From Pseudomonadota bacterium (GTDB lineage: Bacteria; Verrucomicrobiota; Verrucomicrobiia; Chthoniobacterales; UBA6821): DNA of 14,367 nucleotides. Both the position numbers and the translations under genes were made by a program. Below the pieces are notes generated by a model. The model was not told where the DNA came from, did not search any database, and saw only the letters and a list, made by a program, of their open reading frames with translations. Of the stretch, positions 1 through 5,986 are shown piece by piece. Every line of letters begins with the position of its first letter. Within the stretch, counting starts at the first letter, position 1. The stretch is taken from the NCBI GenBank assembly GCA_009928265.1, contig RFPR01000048.1:1-14367 (forward strand), given 5' to 3'.

Positions 1-1
1 G

Positions 2-345
2 GCCCTGGCCCAAACGGCCTCGGCCCAGGCCACGGCGGTCACGCTCACGGGCACGTCGTACTCGCAGAACTTCGACGGGATCACGACGGGGTCAACGTCA
101 TCGCTGACATCCTCTGCACCAGGCTGGTCGTTCTTCAAGAGTGGCACCTCGAGTTCGATGCCGACCTACACCTCGGGGTCCAACAGCACGGCCGTGTCGC
201 AAAACGCCGGTACAGCCGGCACCGGCGCCGTCTCCAGCGCGAGCAGCGGAGGCGCCTACCTCTGGGTGAGCGGCACGCTCGCCTCCGGAACCGACAAATC
301 GATCGGCTTTCTCTCGACCGGCAGTTATCCCGGCACGACCTCTGC
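2..345 (+). CDS. Secreted low-complexity protein, N-terminal fragment (partial at both ends)
   Basis: Open in frame 2 from the first base, with no start codon inside the window. The first residues (ALAQTASAQA, then TAVTLTG) look like the end of a Sec signal peptide with an Ala-x-Ala cleavage site. A Ser/Thr/Gly-rich stretch follows, containing YSQNFDG, APGWSFF and DKSIGFL. Layouts of this kind occur at the N-terminus of exported PEP-CTERM or autotransporter-like proteins of Verrucomicrobia and Planctomycetes; I cannot name a function. Almost every codon ends in G or C (30 of the first 32). The frame reaches TGA at 362-364, but the family-like sequence seems to end near 345, where a DUF1559 C-terminus begins in another frame. 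I therefore read this as a fragment cut by an artificial join. An intact short protein ending at 364 is less likely. Confidence 0.5.
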
Positions 346-350
346 GGCGC
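340..350. other. Probable artificial join 1 (secreted protein to DUF1559)
   Basis: The secreted-protein frame (frame 2) stays plausible to about 345, while DUF1559 sequence starts in frame 1 by about 350. Both pieces are family-like fragments facing the same way with no start or stop between them. Codon bias differs between the two sides. The exact breakpoint cannot be fixed without the parent sequences. Confidence 0.5.
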
Positions 351-543
351 CGGCCTGCCCATGAACGCGACGAATTCCTCGTGGCCTAAAGGCGGCGGCG
401 AGTGCTACTCGTTCCACCCGGGTGGCATCAATGTCGTGTTTGGCGATTCCTCCACACGGTTCATTTCTGAAACGATCGACATCACGACGTTCTGTGCCCT
501 GGTGACTCGGGCCGGTGGCGAGATCGCCGGGGAGGTGCCGTGA
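346..543 (+). CDS. DUF1559 (type II secretion pseudopilin-like) protein, C-terminal fragment
   Basis: Frame 1 reads AGLPMNATN, then ECYSFHPGGINVVFGDSSTRF, then ALVTRAGGEIAGEVP and a TGA stop at 541-543. This matches the usual end of planctomycete-type DUF1559 proteins: a [I/M]NxTN segment, a YSFHPGGxNVxFxDxSxRF block and a terminal LVTRxGGE. Complete family members run to roughly 300 residues and begin with a prepilin-like N-methylation helix. Here only about 65 residues remain and the rest is missing upstream. Fourteen of the last 60 codons end in A or T, unlike the very GC3-rich piece before it, which supports a different origin. The family call is strong; the 5' edge (about 340-352) is an estimate from where the match starts. 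Confidence 0.75.
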   Translation, partial: GAGLPMNATNSSWPKGGGECYSFHPGGINVVFGDSSTRFISETIDITTFCALVTRAGGEIAGEVP

Positions 544-692
544 TGCGATCGGCATGCGCTCGACACACCGCGGTGCTCGTGCTGGCCGCAGGGTGTACGT
601 GTGGACGTGCAGGGTCCGCGGCCGATGACCATTCCGCCCGCATCGTGGAGGTGCGCGAGATCACTGGCGACCTCGCCGTGGCGGCTGGCACC
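543..692 (+). CDS. Small exported or lipoprotein-like ORF, 3' end lost (partial)
   Basis: An ATG at 543-545 overlaps the DUF1559 stop codon (TGATG), an arrangement typical of co-translated neighbours. The start reads MRSACARHTAVLVLAAGCTCG: two Arg residues, a short hydrophobic run and a Cys preceded by LAAG, which resembles a lipoprotein signal although the -3 position is Ala rather than Leu. About 27 polar residues follow. Short lipoproteins often sit just after DUF1559 genes in planctomycetes, which fits. From about 693 onward the same frame runs antisense to the start of rlmI, so the natural 3' end is absent and the apparent extension to 842 is not real. I recognise no domain. Confidence 0.35.
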
Positions 693-697
693 ATCGC
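688..697. other. Probable artificial join 2 (planctomycete-type segment to the rlmI end)
   Basis: On the minus strand the rlmI reading frame matches the family through GDPADGD and then breaks into unrelated residues (GASRHGE), although members normally continue with a VVSL-like strand. The break falls at about 693. To its left, the same bases are better explained by the plus-strand DUF1559-linked ORF. Confidence 0.6.
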
Positions 698-797
698 CGT
701 CGGCGGGATCACCGAAAACTTTCAGCACCTCGGTCCCGTAAACCCAGTCGTGACCGTGAAGAATGCGAGCCCGTGGGCGAACGACAAGACCTGCCAT
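693..797 (-). CDS. rlmI: 23S rRNA m5C1962 methyltransferase RlmI, N-terminal 35 codons (truncated)
   Basis: RlmI is a class I SAM-dependent methyltransferase of 23S rRNA with an N-terminal PUA RNA-binding domain. The minus strand from ATG 797-795 reads MAGLVVRPRARILHGHDWVY and then GTEVLKVFGDPADGD. This is the conserved opening of the family, in which R-A-R-I-x-x-G-H-x-W-V forms the first PUA strands. The gene starts 3 bases after the kamA stop in the same direction, so it belongs to the core contig as the second gene of a kamA-rlmI unit. The match stops at about residue 35, where another DNA segment begins; the remaining 350 or so residues, including the SAM-binding domain, are not here. The frame stays open to 405 but that part is not rlmI. 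Confidence 0.7.
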
Positions 798-800
798 ATT

Positions 801-2000
801 TTAAGAAGTAAAAGCCTCTTCGTGAAGAGGTGCCGGGGTTGAACGGACGGACTCCTCAACCTCGGGGTACTCAAAGACCTTCCCCTCGAAGTTGCGGAAG
901 ACCACTTTCTCCCGGTCATGGAAGAAGACATATCCGGGATTGACCGGAACCTTCCCACCTCCACCCGGTGCATCGATCACATACTGGGGGACGGCATAGC
1001 CGGTGGTGTGACCGCGCAGGCCCTCGATGATCTCGATTCCCTTGGCGACCGGAGCGCGCAGGTGAGCCGATCCTTGGATGAGATCGCACTGGTAAAGGTA
1101 ATAGGGACGCACACGGCAGCGCAGGAGCTTTTGCACGAGTGACTTCATCACCGAAAGGCTGTCGTTCACGCCGCGTAGCAGAACGCTCTGATTGCCGAGC
1201 GGCACCCCGTGATCCGCCAGTCGGGCCAGCGCGTCGCGCACCTCGGTGGTCAGTTCCCGGGGATGGTTGACATGGACGCTCATGAAGAGCGGATGATGTT
1301 TTTTTAAGATCGCACAGAGCTCCGGCGTGATCCGCTGGGGGAGGAAGATCGGGACACGGGTGCCGATCCGCACGAACTCGATGTGGGGAATCGCCCGGAG
1401 GCGCCCCAGCAGGGCGTCGAGCTTTTCGTCTGAGAAGAGGAGCGGGTCTCCCCCCGAGAGCAGGACGTCGCGCACCTCCGTGTGCTGCTCGAGGTAGGCG
1501 ATCGCCTGGTCGAAATCGGTCTCGAGTTCCTGCTCTCCGGCACCGCTCACGACTCGGGAGCGGGTGCAGTAGCGGCAGTAGGCCGCACAGCGGTCGGTGA
1601 CCAGAAAAAGAACGCGGTCAGGATATCGGTGGACCAACCCCGGCACCGGCATATGACTATCCTCGCCGCACGGATCAGCCATTTCGGCAGCAGAAACCGA
1701 TCCCTCCCCGACATACGGGATGATCTGGCGGCGGATGGGGCAGCCGGGGTTATCCCGCTCGATCAGATTGAAATAATGCGGTGTGACGGCGAGGGCCAGT
1801 TTGGTTCCGGAGAGAATGACCCCGGCCCGCTCCTCGGGCGTGAGGACAAGATGCTTTTCCAACCCCTCCAGAGTGGTGATCCGGTTGCGGAGCTGCCACT
1901 TCCAGTCGCTCCACTCTGCTGGGGAGACATCCTTCCAGAAACCCGGAAAGGAGGGACGGAAGCCCGCCTCGATATGGTCAACGGTGGACTCTGCTTCCAT
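801..2000 (-). CDS. kamA: Lysine 2,3-aminomutase (radical SAM, PLP-dependent), complete
   Basis: This 399-residue enzyme would interconvert L-alpha-lysine and L-beta-lysine in the cytoplasm using a 4Fe-4S cluster, SAM and PLP. The cluster motif CxxxCxxC is at Cys138, Cys142 and Cys145. SGGDPL lies at 182-187, and the PLP-lysine motif DAPGGGGK ends at Lys350. Two Asp residues aligning with the lysine-binding pair of clostridial LAM are present (Asp306 in QCDL, Asp343 in VIDAP), which favours lysine over glutamate 2,3-aminomutase. The length is close to clostridial LAM (about 416) and longer than the EF-P-modifying EpmB (about 342). ATG at 2000 is used although no Shine-Dalgarno precedes it. 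rlmI follows 3 bases after the stop. No beta-lysine acetyltransferase (ablB) is visible, so the fate of beta-lysine (osmolyte, catabolism or EF-P modification) is open. Confidence 0.85.
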   Translation of the reverse strand: MEAESTVDHIEAGFRPSFPGFWKDVSPAEWSDWKWQLRNRITTLEGLEKHLVLTPEERAGVILSGTKLALAVTPHYFNLIERDNPGCPIRRQIIPYVGEGSVSAAEMADPCGEDSHMPVPGLVHRYPDRVLFLVTDRCAAYCRYCTRSRVVSGAGEQELETDFDQAIAYLEQHTEVRDVLLSGGDPLLFSDEKLDALLGRLRAIPHIEFVRIGTRVPIFLPQRITPELCAILKKHHPLFMSVHVNHPRELTTEVRDALARLADHGVPLGNQSVLLRGVNDSLSVMKSLVQKLLRCRVRPYYLYQCDLIQGSAHLRAPVAKGIEIIEGLRGHTTGYAVPQYVIDAPGGGGKVPVNPGYVFFHDREKVVFRNFEGKVFEYPEVEESVRSTPAPLHEEAFTS

Positions 2001-2094
2001 GGGTGAAGAAAGAGCGTGGGGAGAGCAGGCCTGATTGTCAACGGCACGCGATTTTTAGGGAAAGAAAGTCTCCGGCCGACCTATCATCATCCCG
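2001..2094. promoter_or_regulatory. Divergent intergenic region, kamA / alpha-beta hydrolase
   Basis: Ninety-four bases separate two divergent starts, so promoters for both genes should lie here. On the minus strand a perfect TTGACA (2035-2040) could be a -35 for kamA, but no convincing -10 follows at 16-18 bases. On the plus strand TATCAT (2082-2087) resembles a -10 but lies only 7 bases before the hydrolase ATG and lacks a -35. No assignment is firm. Confidence 0.25.
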
Positions 2095-3186
2095 ATGCTC
2101 AGGCCCTCACTCCGATCTCTGGCCTCCGCGCTGATTCTCCTCTCGCCATGCCTAGCACCATGTCAGAGCCTCCTGTCGGCGGAGGCTTCTGGGACGCCGG
2201 CCCGATCGGAAACCTCCCCAGGCGAGCGCTTCACGTTCCTGAGCTCTGACGGGATCCATGACCTGAGTGCAGCCTGCTTCCCAGCTGTTAACCCTAAGGG
2301 GGTTCTCGTCATGGTGAACGGACGCTCCGAGTCATGGCTGAAGTACGCTCCGCTCTACCGGGAGCTGAATCGCGCGGGCTACACGGTCTACTCCTACGAC
2401 CACAGGGGGCAGGGACTTTCGCCTCGGCTGGCTCCTGGCAACCCGCAGATCGGCTATGTCGATGACTTCTCGTCGTACACGAGTGATCTCGGCCTCTTCT
2501 TGGAAGAAGTGCGGCGGCGCGAGGGTAGCGGGAGAATTTCGCTGATCGGCAACTCTATGGGAGCGGCGGTGATCGTCGATCGGATCTCAGGTCATCCCGA
2601 TCGCGACATCAACAAGGTTGTTCTCTGCTCGCCGATGTTCCGGATCAAGACTGCTCCTTGGCCGGAACCGGTCGCCCGGTTCGTCCTCGGAGTCCTGCAC
2701 CTCCTCGGAAAGGGAAAGGCGTATGCTCCCGGAGAAGGAGATGCCTCGGCGACCGAGCCCTTCGAACACAACAGGGTCACCTCCAGCAGGGAGCGATGGG
2801 AGGAAATCCTTCAGTTCCGTAAAAATCATCCTGAGGCGGTCACAGGTGGGGCATCGGTTGACTGGGTGATCCAGGCGCTCGCAGGCACGGCCCGGATCCG
2901 GAGCGCAGAGGAATGTCTGGGCTCCGAAACCCTGATTCTGGAGGCAGGCCGTGACTCCCTTGTGACCCCTTTTCATCCGCCGCTGAAGTGGCTTCACCCG
3001 GGGCCTCGGATGATCGTGTTTCCGGAAGGGAGGCACGAACTGCTCATGGAGGGGGAGCCGATCCGGCAAGAGGCGATCAAGGCGATCCTTTCCTTTCTCG
3101 AATCACCGGACAAAGCACCACCGATCCCCCTTGACCGGAGGGGGTACAAAAGTCTCTCCTCGGAGGAGATCCCATCCATCTTATGA
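2095..3186 (+). CDS. Exported alpha/beta hydrolase, lysophospholipase / monoacylglycerol lipase-like
   Basis: This 363-residue serine hydrolase belongs to the PldB/monoacylglycerol lipase group. It has an N-terminal signal-like segment (Arg3 and Arg7, hydrophobic 9-27). The conserved features are VMVNGRSE (72-79, oxyanion-hole region), YDHRGQGLS (101-109), the nucleophile elbow GNSMG with Ser154, Asp287 in EAGRDSLV and His314 in EGRHELL. These give a complete Ser-Asp-His triad, so the protein should be active, probably hydrolysing lysophospholipids or acylglycerols in the cell envelope. The substrate is inferred from the family only. A Pro-rich, charged tail of about 25 residues follows the last helix. 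Its stop overlaps the next start (ATGA at 3183-3186), indicating translational coupling to the ROK kinase, although the two functions have no obvious link. Confidence 0.8.
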   Translation: MLRPSLRSLASALILLSPCLAPCQSLLSAEASGTPARSETSPGERFTFLSSDGIHDLSAACFPAVNPKGVLVMVNGRSESWLKYAPLYRELNRAGYTVYSYDHRGQGLSPRLAPGNPQIGYVDDFSSYTSDLGLFLEEVRRREGSGRISLIGNSMGAAVIVDRISGHPDRDINKVVLCSPMFRIKTAPWPEPVARFVLGVLHLLGKGKAYAPGEGDASATEPFEHNRVTSSRERWEEILQFRKNHPEAVTGGASVDWVIQALAGTARIRSAEECLGSETLILEAGRDSLVTPFHPPLKWLHPGPRMIVFPEGRHELLMEGEPIRQEAIKAILSFLESPDKAPPIPLDRRGYKSLSSEEIPSIL

Positions 3187-3929
3187 ACGTCCTCTCCATC
3201 GATATCGGCGGCACCCACGTGAAAATCCTCCTAAGCGGCGAGAAGGAGAAACGGGAGTTGCCCTCCGGCAGCCAGTTCACGCCGCAGCAGATGGTGCGCG
3301 ACGTCAAGGAGATGGCCAAGGGTTGGAACTACGATGTTGTTTCGATCGGCTTCCCGGCTCCCGTCCACAACAACCAACCCGTGGCCGAACCGTTCAATCT
3401 CGGTAAGGGATGGTCCACCTTTGACTACGAGAAGGCCTTCGCCTGCCCCGTGAAGATGATCAATGACGCCGCCATGCAGGCACTTGGCAGCTACAAGGGA
3501 GGAAAGATGCTCTTTCTCGGCCTGGGCACTGGCCTCGGCAGCGCCTTCGTCAACGACGGCCAGATTCTGCCGATGGAACTCGGTCACCTCCCCTTCAAAA
3601 AGAAAACCTTCGAGGATTATGTCGGCGTCCGTGGCCTGGAGAAAACCGGGAGCCGCAAATGGAAGAAGCATGTCTTCGAGACCGTCGAGTTGCTCACAGC
3701 CGCCTTGCTCCCCGACTACGTCGTCCTCGGCGGGGGTAACGTAAAGCGCCTTAAGGAACTCCCCCCGGCCTGCATTGCGGGTGCGAACGAGAATGCCTTC
3801 TTGGGCGGATTCCGCCTCTGGGAAGGAGTCGCCGACCGGCGCTCAAAACCCGATCCCGCAGTCCACAAAGCAGCCCGCAAAACGAGTAGGAAAGCCGCGA
3901 CGGCCAGGAAGAAAACAAAGGCCAAATAG
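3183..3929 (+). CDS. ppgK: ROK-family kinase, polyphosphate glucokinase-like, with a basic C-terminal tail
   Basis: This 248-residue protein has the ROK/ASKHA fold. The phosphate-1 loop IDIGGTHVK is at 6-14, the catalytic Asp95 in MINDAAMQ, the second phosphate loop LGLGTGLGSA at 112-121, ELGHLPF at 132-138 and the adenosine loop VLGGGNVKRL at 181-190. The zinc-binding CxCGxxGC motif of sugar-kinase and repressor ROK proteins is absent, and the short length is usual for the polyphosphate glucokinase subgroup. The likely reaction is glucose to glucose-6-phosphate using polyphosphate or ATP in the cytosol; the phosphate donor cannot be read from sequence. Residues 225-248 form an Ala/Lys/Arg tail resembling a histone H1 tail, beyond the catalytic fold. 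The ATG overlaps the upstream hydrolase stop by 4 bases. The subgroup is fairly sure, the exact substrate less so. Confidence 0.7.
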   Translation: MNVLSIDIGGTHVKILLSGEKEKRELPSGSQFTPQQMVRDVKEMAKGWNYDVVSIGFPAPVHNNQPVAEPFNLGKGWSTFDYEKAFACPVKMINDAAMQALGSYKGGKMLFLGLGTGLGSAFVNDGQILPMELGHLPFKKKTFEDYVGVRGLEKTGSRKWKKHVFETVELLTAALLPDYVVLGGGNVKRLKELPPACIAGANENAFLGGFRLWEGVADRRSKPDPAVHKAARKTSRKAATARKKTKAK

Positions 3930-3963
3930 AAAGAAAAACCCTCGCAAAACAATTCAGCGAGGG
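3930..3963 (-). terminator. Rho-independent terminator of tRNA-Lys
   Basis: On the minus strand, just after the tRNA CCA end, a 7-bp stem (CCCTCGC at 3939-3945 with GCGAGGG at 3957-3963, 11-base loop) is followed by TTTTTCTTT. This is a good intrinsic terminator for leftward transcription. On the plus strand no T-run follows the stem, so it should not stop the convergent ppgK transcript efficiently. Confidence 0.75.
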
Positions 3964-3964
3964 G

Positions 3965-4039
<75 letters not shown>

Positions 4040-4047
4040 ATTTGATC

Positions 4048-4063
4048 CCGTTTGGAAACGGGG
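4048..4063. repeat. Short perfect palindrome in the tRNA 5' leader
   Basis: CCCGTTTGGAAACGGG is self-complementary through a stem of about 6-7 bp with a tiny loop. It lies between the predicted tRNA transcription start and the mature 5' end. It could be a leader hairpin near the RNase P site. On the plus strand it is followed shortly by TCTTTT, so it might also act as a weak backup terminator for ppgK read-through. Neither role is proved. Confidence 0.3.
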
Positions 4064-4068
4064 CGTCT

Positions 4069-4097
4069 TTTGTAGCGGTCTGTTCCCTCCGGTGCAA
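4069..4097 (-). promoter_or_regulatory. Sigma-70-type promoter of tRNA-Lys
   Basis: The minus strand carries TTGCAC (4097-4092) and TACAAA (4074-4069) with a 17-base spacer, each matching four of six consensus positions or slightly less. Transcription would begin near 4062, about 22 bases upstream of the mature tRNA. Position, spacing and the absence of another gene support it. Confidence 0.5.
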
Positions 4098-4139
4098 AAG
4101 AAAAAATAGGTTGTCTCGAAGAGATCCCGTGAGAGCCTC

Positions 4140-4168
4140 TCCACATATCCCCATGAGGTTCCTATAAT
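4140..4168 (+). promoter_or_regulatory. Candidate promoter of the Tyr/Gly-rich lipoprotein gene
   Basis: A perfect -10 hexamer TATAAT (4163-4168) has TCCACA (4140-4145, four of six to TTGACA) exactly 17 bases upstream. The start of transcription would be near 4175. This would place the RNA start downstream of ATG 4153, leaving only GTG 4183 or 4186, or a later codon, as translation start. Confidence 0.45.
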
Positions 4169-4182
4169 TCCTCCTCTTCCCG

Positions 4183-4575
4183 GTGGTGACAGGAGGCGTT
4201 CTTCTCCTTTCGGGATGTATGGCGCCTGTCTATCCCTACACTGGGGCACCGGCACTTCAGACCACGATGGCTTCCGGGGGATACTCACCCAATCAGGTCA
4301 TGATGCAGCCCGTGGGGTCCGTTCCTGTTCTTCCCTACGCCTATGCCCCGCCTCAGGTGATTGTGGCTCCCACGTTTTATAGGGGATGCGGATGGGGTTA
4401 CTGGTATGGGAACCGCTACTGGCCCTACCGCCCGAACTGCGGCTTCTGGGGCGGATCCTATTATAACGGCTACCGCTGGAACGGTTGCCGCACCGGGGTG
4501 CAAGGAGGTCCGTACGGATACTACCGTGGGAACTGTTACGGGAACTACCAGGGGCAGAGCGGGTGGTACAGATAG
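4183..4575 (+). CDS. Small Tyr/Gly/Trp-rich lipoprotein of unknown function, uncertain start
   Basis: The 130-residue frame has a good lipobox, LLLSGC, with Cys12, so the product should be lipid-anchored in the envelope. After a Pro-rich linker (about 14-65) comes a segment dominated by Tyr, Gly, Trp, Asn and Arg (66-130) with repeated GYW/GNxY-like motifs and several Cys. I recognise no family. The start is odd. From GTG 4183 the signal peptide is only 11 residues and lacks the usual basic residue. An upstream in-frame ATG (4153) would give MRFL, a TAA stop (4165-4167), then FLLFPVVTGG leading into the lipobox, which looks like a normal signal peptide broken by one stop codon. AGGAGG (4191-4196) lies inside the frame, 22 bases before ATG 4219, which would drop the lipobox Cys. 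The gene could be functional from GTG, damaged, or misread at one base. Confidence 0.55.
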   Translation: MVTGGVLLLSGCMAPVYPYTGAPALQTTMASGGYSPNQVMMQPVGSVPVLPYAYAPPQVIVAPTFYRGCGWGYWYGNRYWPYRPNCGFWGGSYYNGYRWNGCRTGVQGGPYGYYRGNCYGNYQGQSGWYR

Positions 4576-4635
4576 ACACACTGTTCCAAAAGAATCTTGC
4601 GGCGGCCCGTCACTGCCGCATTACTGGAAGGCTTC

Positions 4636-5367
4636 ATGGACCGTACCGATCTCCATTCCAGTCATTTGATGAATCCGCTGGAGGAGCGGATCGGCTACAA
4701 GTTCCGCAACTCCCTCCTCCTGGCCGAAGCTCTGACCCATGCGAGCATCTCGCTGGAAAGGAAGGATTACCCTTTTGACAACCAACGCCTCGAATTCCTC
4801 GGCGACGCGGTCCTGCAGGTTGTGATCACGGAAGAATTGTTCAGCCGCTTTCCGGATTTCACGGAAGGTCAGCTTACCAAACTGCGCACTCGCCTCGTCT
4901 CTCGGACGGCATTGCGGGAGCATGCGATCACACTCAGGCTCGGGGAACACCTGATGATGGGACGCGGCGAGGAGGCCGGTGGCGGCCGAGATCGGGCATC
5001 GACGCTAGGGGATGCCTTTGAGGCGCTTGTCGGCGGGATCTACATGGACGGTGGCCTGCGTGCTGCCCAGCAGTTCATTCTGCGAGTGGCCGCCAAGGAT
5101 CTGGAGGCAATTTCCCGCGATCCGGAGGAGATCAACCCCAAGGGGAAACTTCAGGAGCTGCTTCAATCCCTGGCCCCTAGTGCCCCCGTTTATGAAATCG
5201 TCGAGGAGAGCGGACCGGAGCATCTGAAGCACTTCCGCTGCCGTGTTACCTGGGAGGGAGTCGTTCTGGGTGAGGGTGAAGGTCGCAACAAGAAGGAGGC
5301 CGAGGTGACCGCGGCCATGGCCGCCCTGGAAAGTGAGGCATGGCTTTCCCTCTCAAACCCTTCATGA
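4636..5367 (+). CDS. rnc: Ribonuclease III, complete
   Basis: This 243-residue double-strand RNA endonuclease processes rRNA precursors and other structured transcripts. The RNase III domain (about 13-155) has the signature NQRLEFLGDAVL at 49-60 and TLGDAFEALVGG at 123-134. The metal-binding residues Glu53, Asp57, Asp126 and Glu129 align with E. coli Glu41, Asp45, Asp114 and Glu117 at a constant offset of 12. A C-terminal dsRNA-binding domain (about 165-233) shows NPKGKLQE, GPEH and NKKEAE-x-AA. ATG 4636 is chosen because GGAAGG lies 4 bases upstream; TTG 4597 and ATG 4669 have no such site. The length is normal for the family. It is followed 10 bases later by a membrane protein gene, probably in the same transcript. 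Confidence 0.93.
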   Translation: MDRTDLHSSHLMNPLEERIGYKFRNSLLLAEALTHASISLERKDYPFDNQRLEFLGDAVLQVVITEELFSRFPDFTEGQLTKLRTRLVSRTALREHAITLRLGEHLMMGRGEEAGGGRDRASTLGDAFEALVGGIYMDGGLRAAQQFILRVAAKDLEAISRDPEEINPKGKLQELLQSLAPSAPVYEIVEESGPEHLKHFRCRVTWEGVVLGEGEGRNKKEAEVTAAMAALESEAWLSLSNPS

Positions 5368-5377
5368 TTTCCGCTCC

Positions 5378-5941
5378 ATGGAACCGATGACCCAAGCCGC
5401 ACACTTTTCGCTTAGTTCCGTAGGTCTCGTCGTGGGAGTGATCATTGCGGGAAGCCATATCGCTGGACTTCTTGTCGCTACTCCTGCCATCACGGCGGCC
5501 ATAGACTTTCCACGCTCCCGATTCTGGGGAAGCGCTCTTCTAGCAATTGCAGTCATCTGGACGCTCGGGATCGCTGCCACGACCGATCTTGGTGAATTCT
5601 CCCCCATGCGCCACCTGATCGTCATTGGTGTGGCCGCCGGAGGTATCCTGACGTGGCGATTTGTCCCGGATTTCCTCTCCTCCCGCTCACTCGGTTTTCT
5701 TCTTCTGCTGGCAGCGCATCCCGTGCTTGAAAGCACGTTTCTCCAGCATGGAATCCTCAAACTCCTCTTGGCCATCCTTGCCTACGGCTGGGCCTTGGCG
5801 GGGCTATTTCTAGTCGGGATGCCCTACCTCCACCGCGATCTGATCGGGTGGGTCTGCGCCGAGCGCTGGCGTTGGAATGCGGCCTGCTGGGCCGGCCTCA
5901 TCTACGGTGCGGTACTCATTGTGGTCAGCCTGCTGGGCTAA
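5378..5941 (+). CDS. Multi-span membrane protein of unknown function
   Basis: A 187-residue protein with about six hydrophobic segments near 14-36, 48-67, 79-94, 103-122, 127-150 and 167-187. Short loops contain charged groups (for example FPRSRF at 44-49 and RDLIGWVCAERWRW at 153-166). It has no signal peptide beyond the first helix and I recognise no catalytic motif or family. ATG 5378 is 10 bases past the rnc stop; ATG 5387 or a start inside rnc at 5333 are alternatives. Position suggests co-transcription with rnc. It converges on the lolC/E-like gene with 45 bases between the stops and no clear terminator hairpin. Confidence 0.6.
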   Translation: MEPMTQAAHFSLSSVGLVVGVIIAGSHIAGLLVATPAITAAIDFPRSRFWGSALLAIAVIWTLGIAATTDLGEFSPMRHLIVIGVAAGGILTWRFVPDFLSSRSLGFLLLLAAHPVLESTFLQHGILKLLLAILAYGWALAGLFLVGMPYLHRDLIGWVCAERWRWNAACWAGLIYGAVLIVVSLLG

Positions 5942-5986
5942 CACTTTTCGTCTATAGGGATTTCATACCTGTAAGTTTCCCCAGCC

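Noticed and set aside
405..797. 130-residue minus-strand ORF
   Set aside because: Only the first 35 codons match RlmI. The rest is antisense to DUF1559 and not a real protein.
540..842. 100-residue plus-strand ORF running through the rlmI and kamA ends
   Set aside because: Only the first 50 codons are plausible coding. From about 693 it is antisense to the rlmI start and the kamA stop, so the full ORF is a product of the join.
4215..4373. Alternative ORF starting at ATG 4215 after AGGAGG
   Set aside because: It gives about 52 residues with no recognisable pattern in a frame that overlaps the lipoprotein gene; the AGGAGG spacing of 18 bases is too long.
5942..5986. Terminator between the convergent membrane protein and lolC
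   Set aside because: Only a four-base GGGA/TCCC pairing is seen, with no stable stem followed by a T-run.
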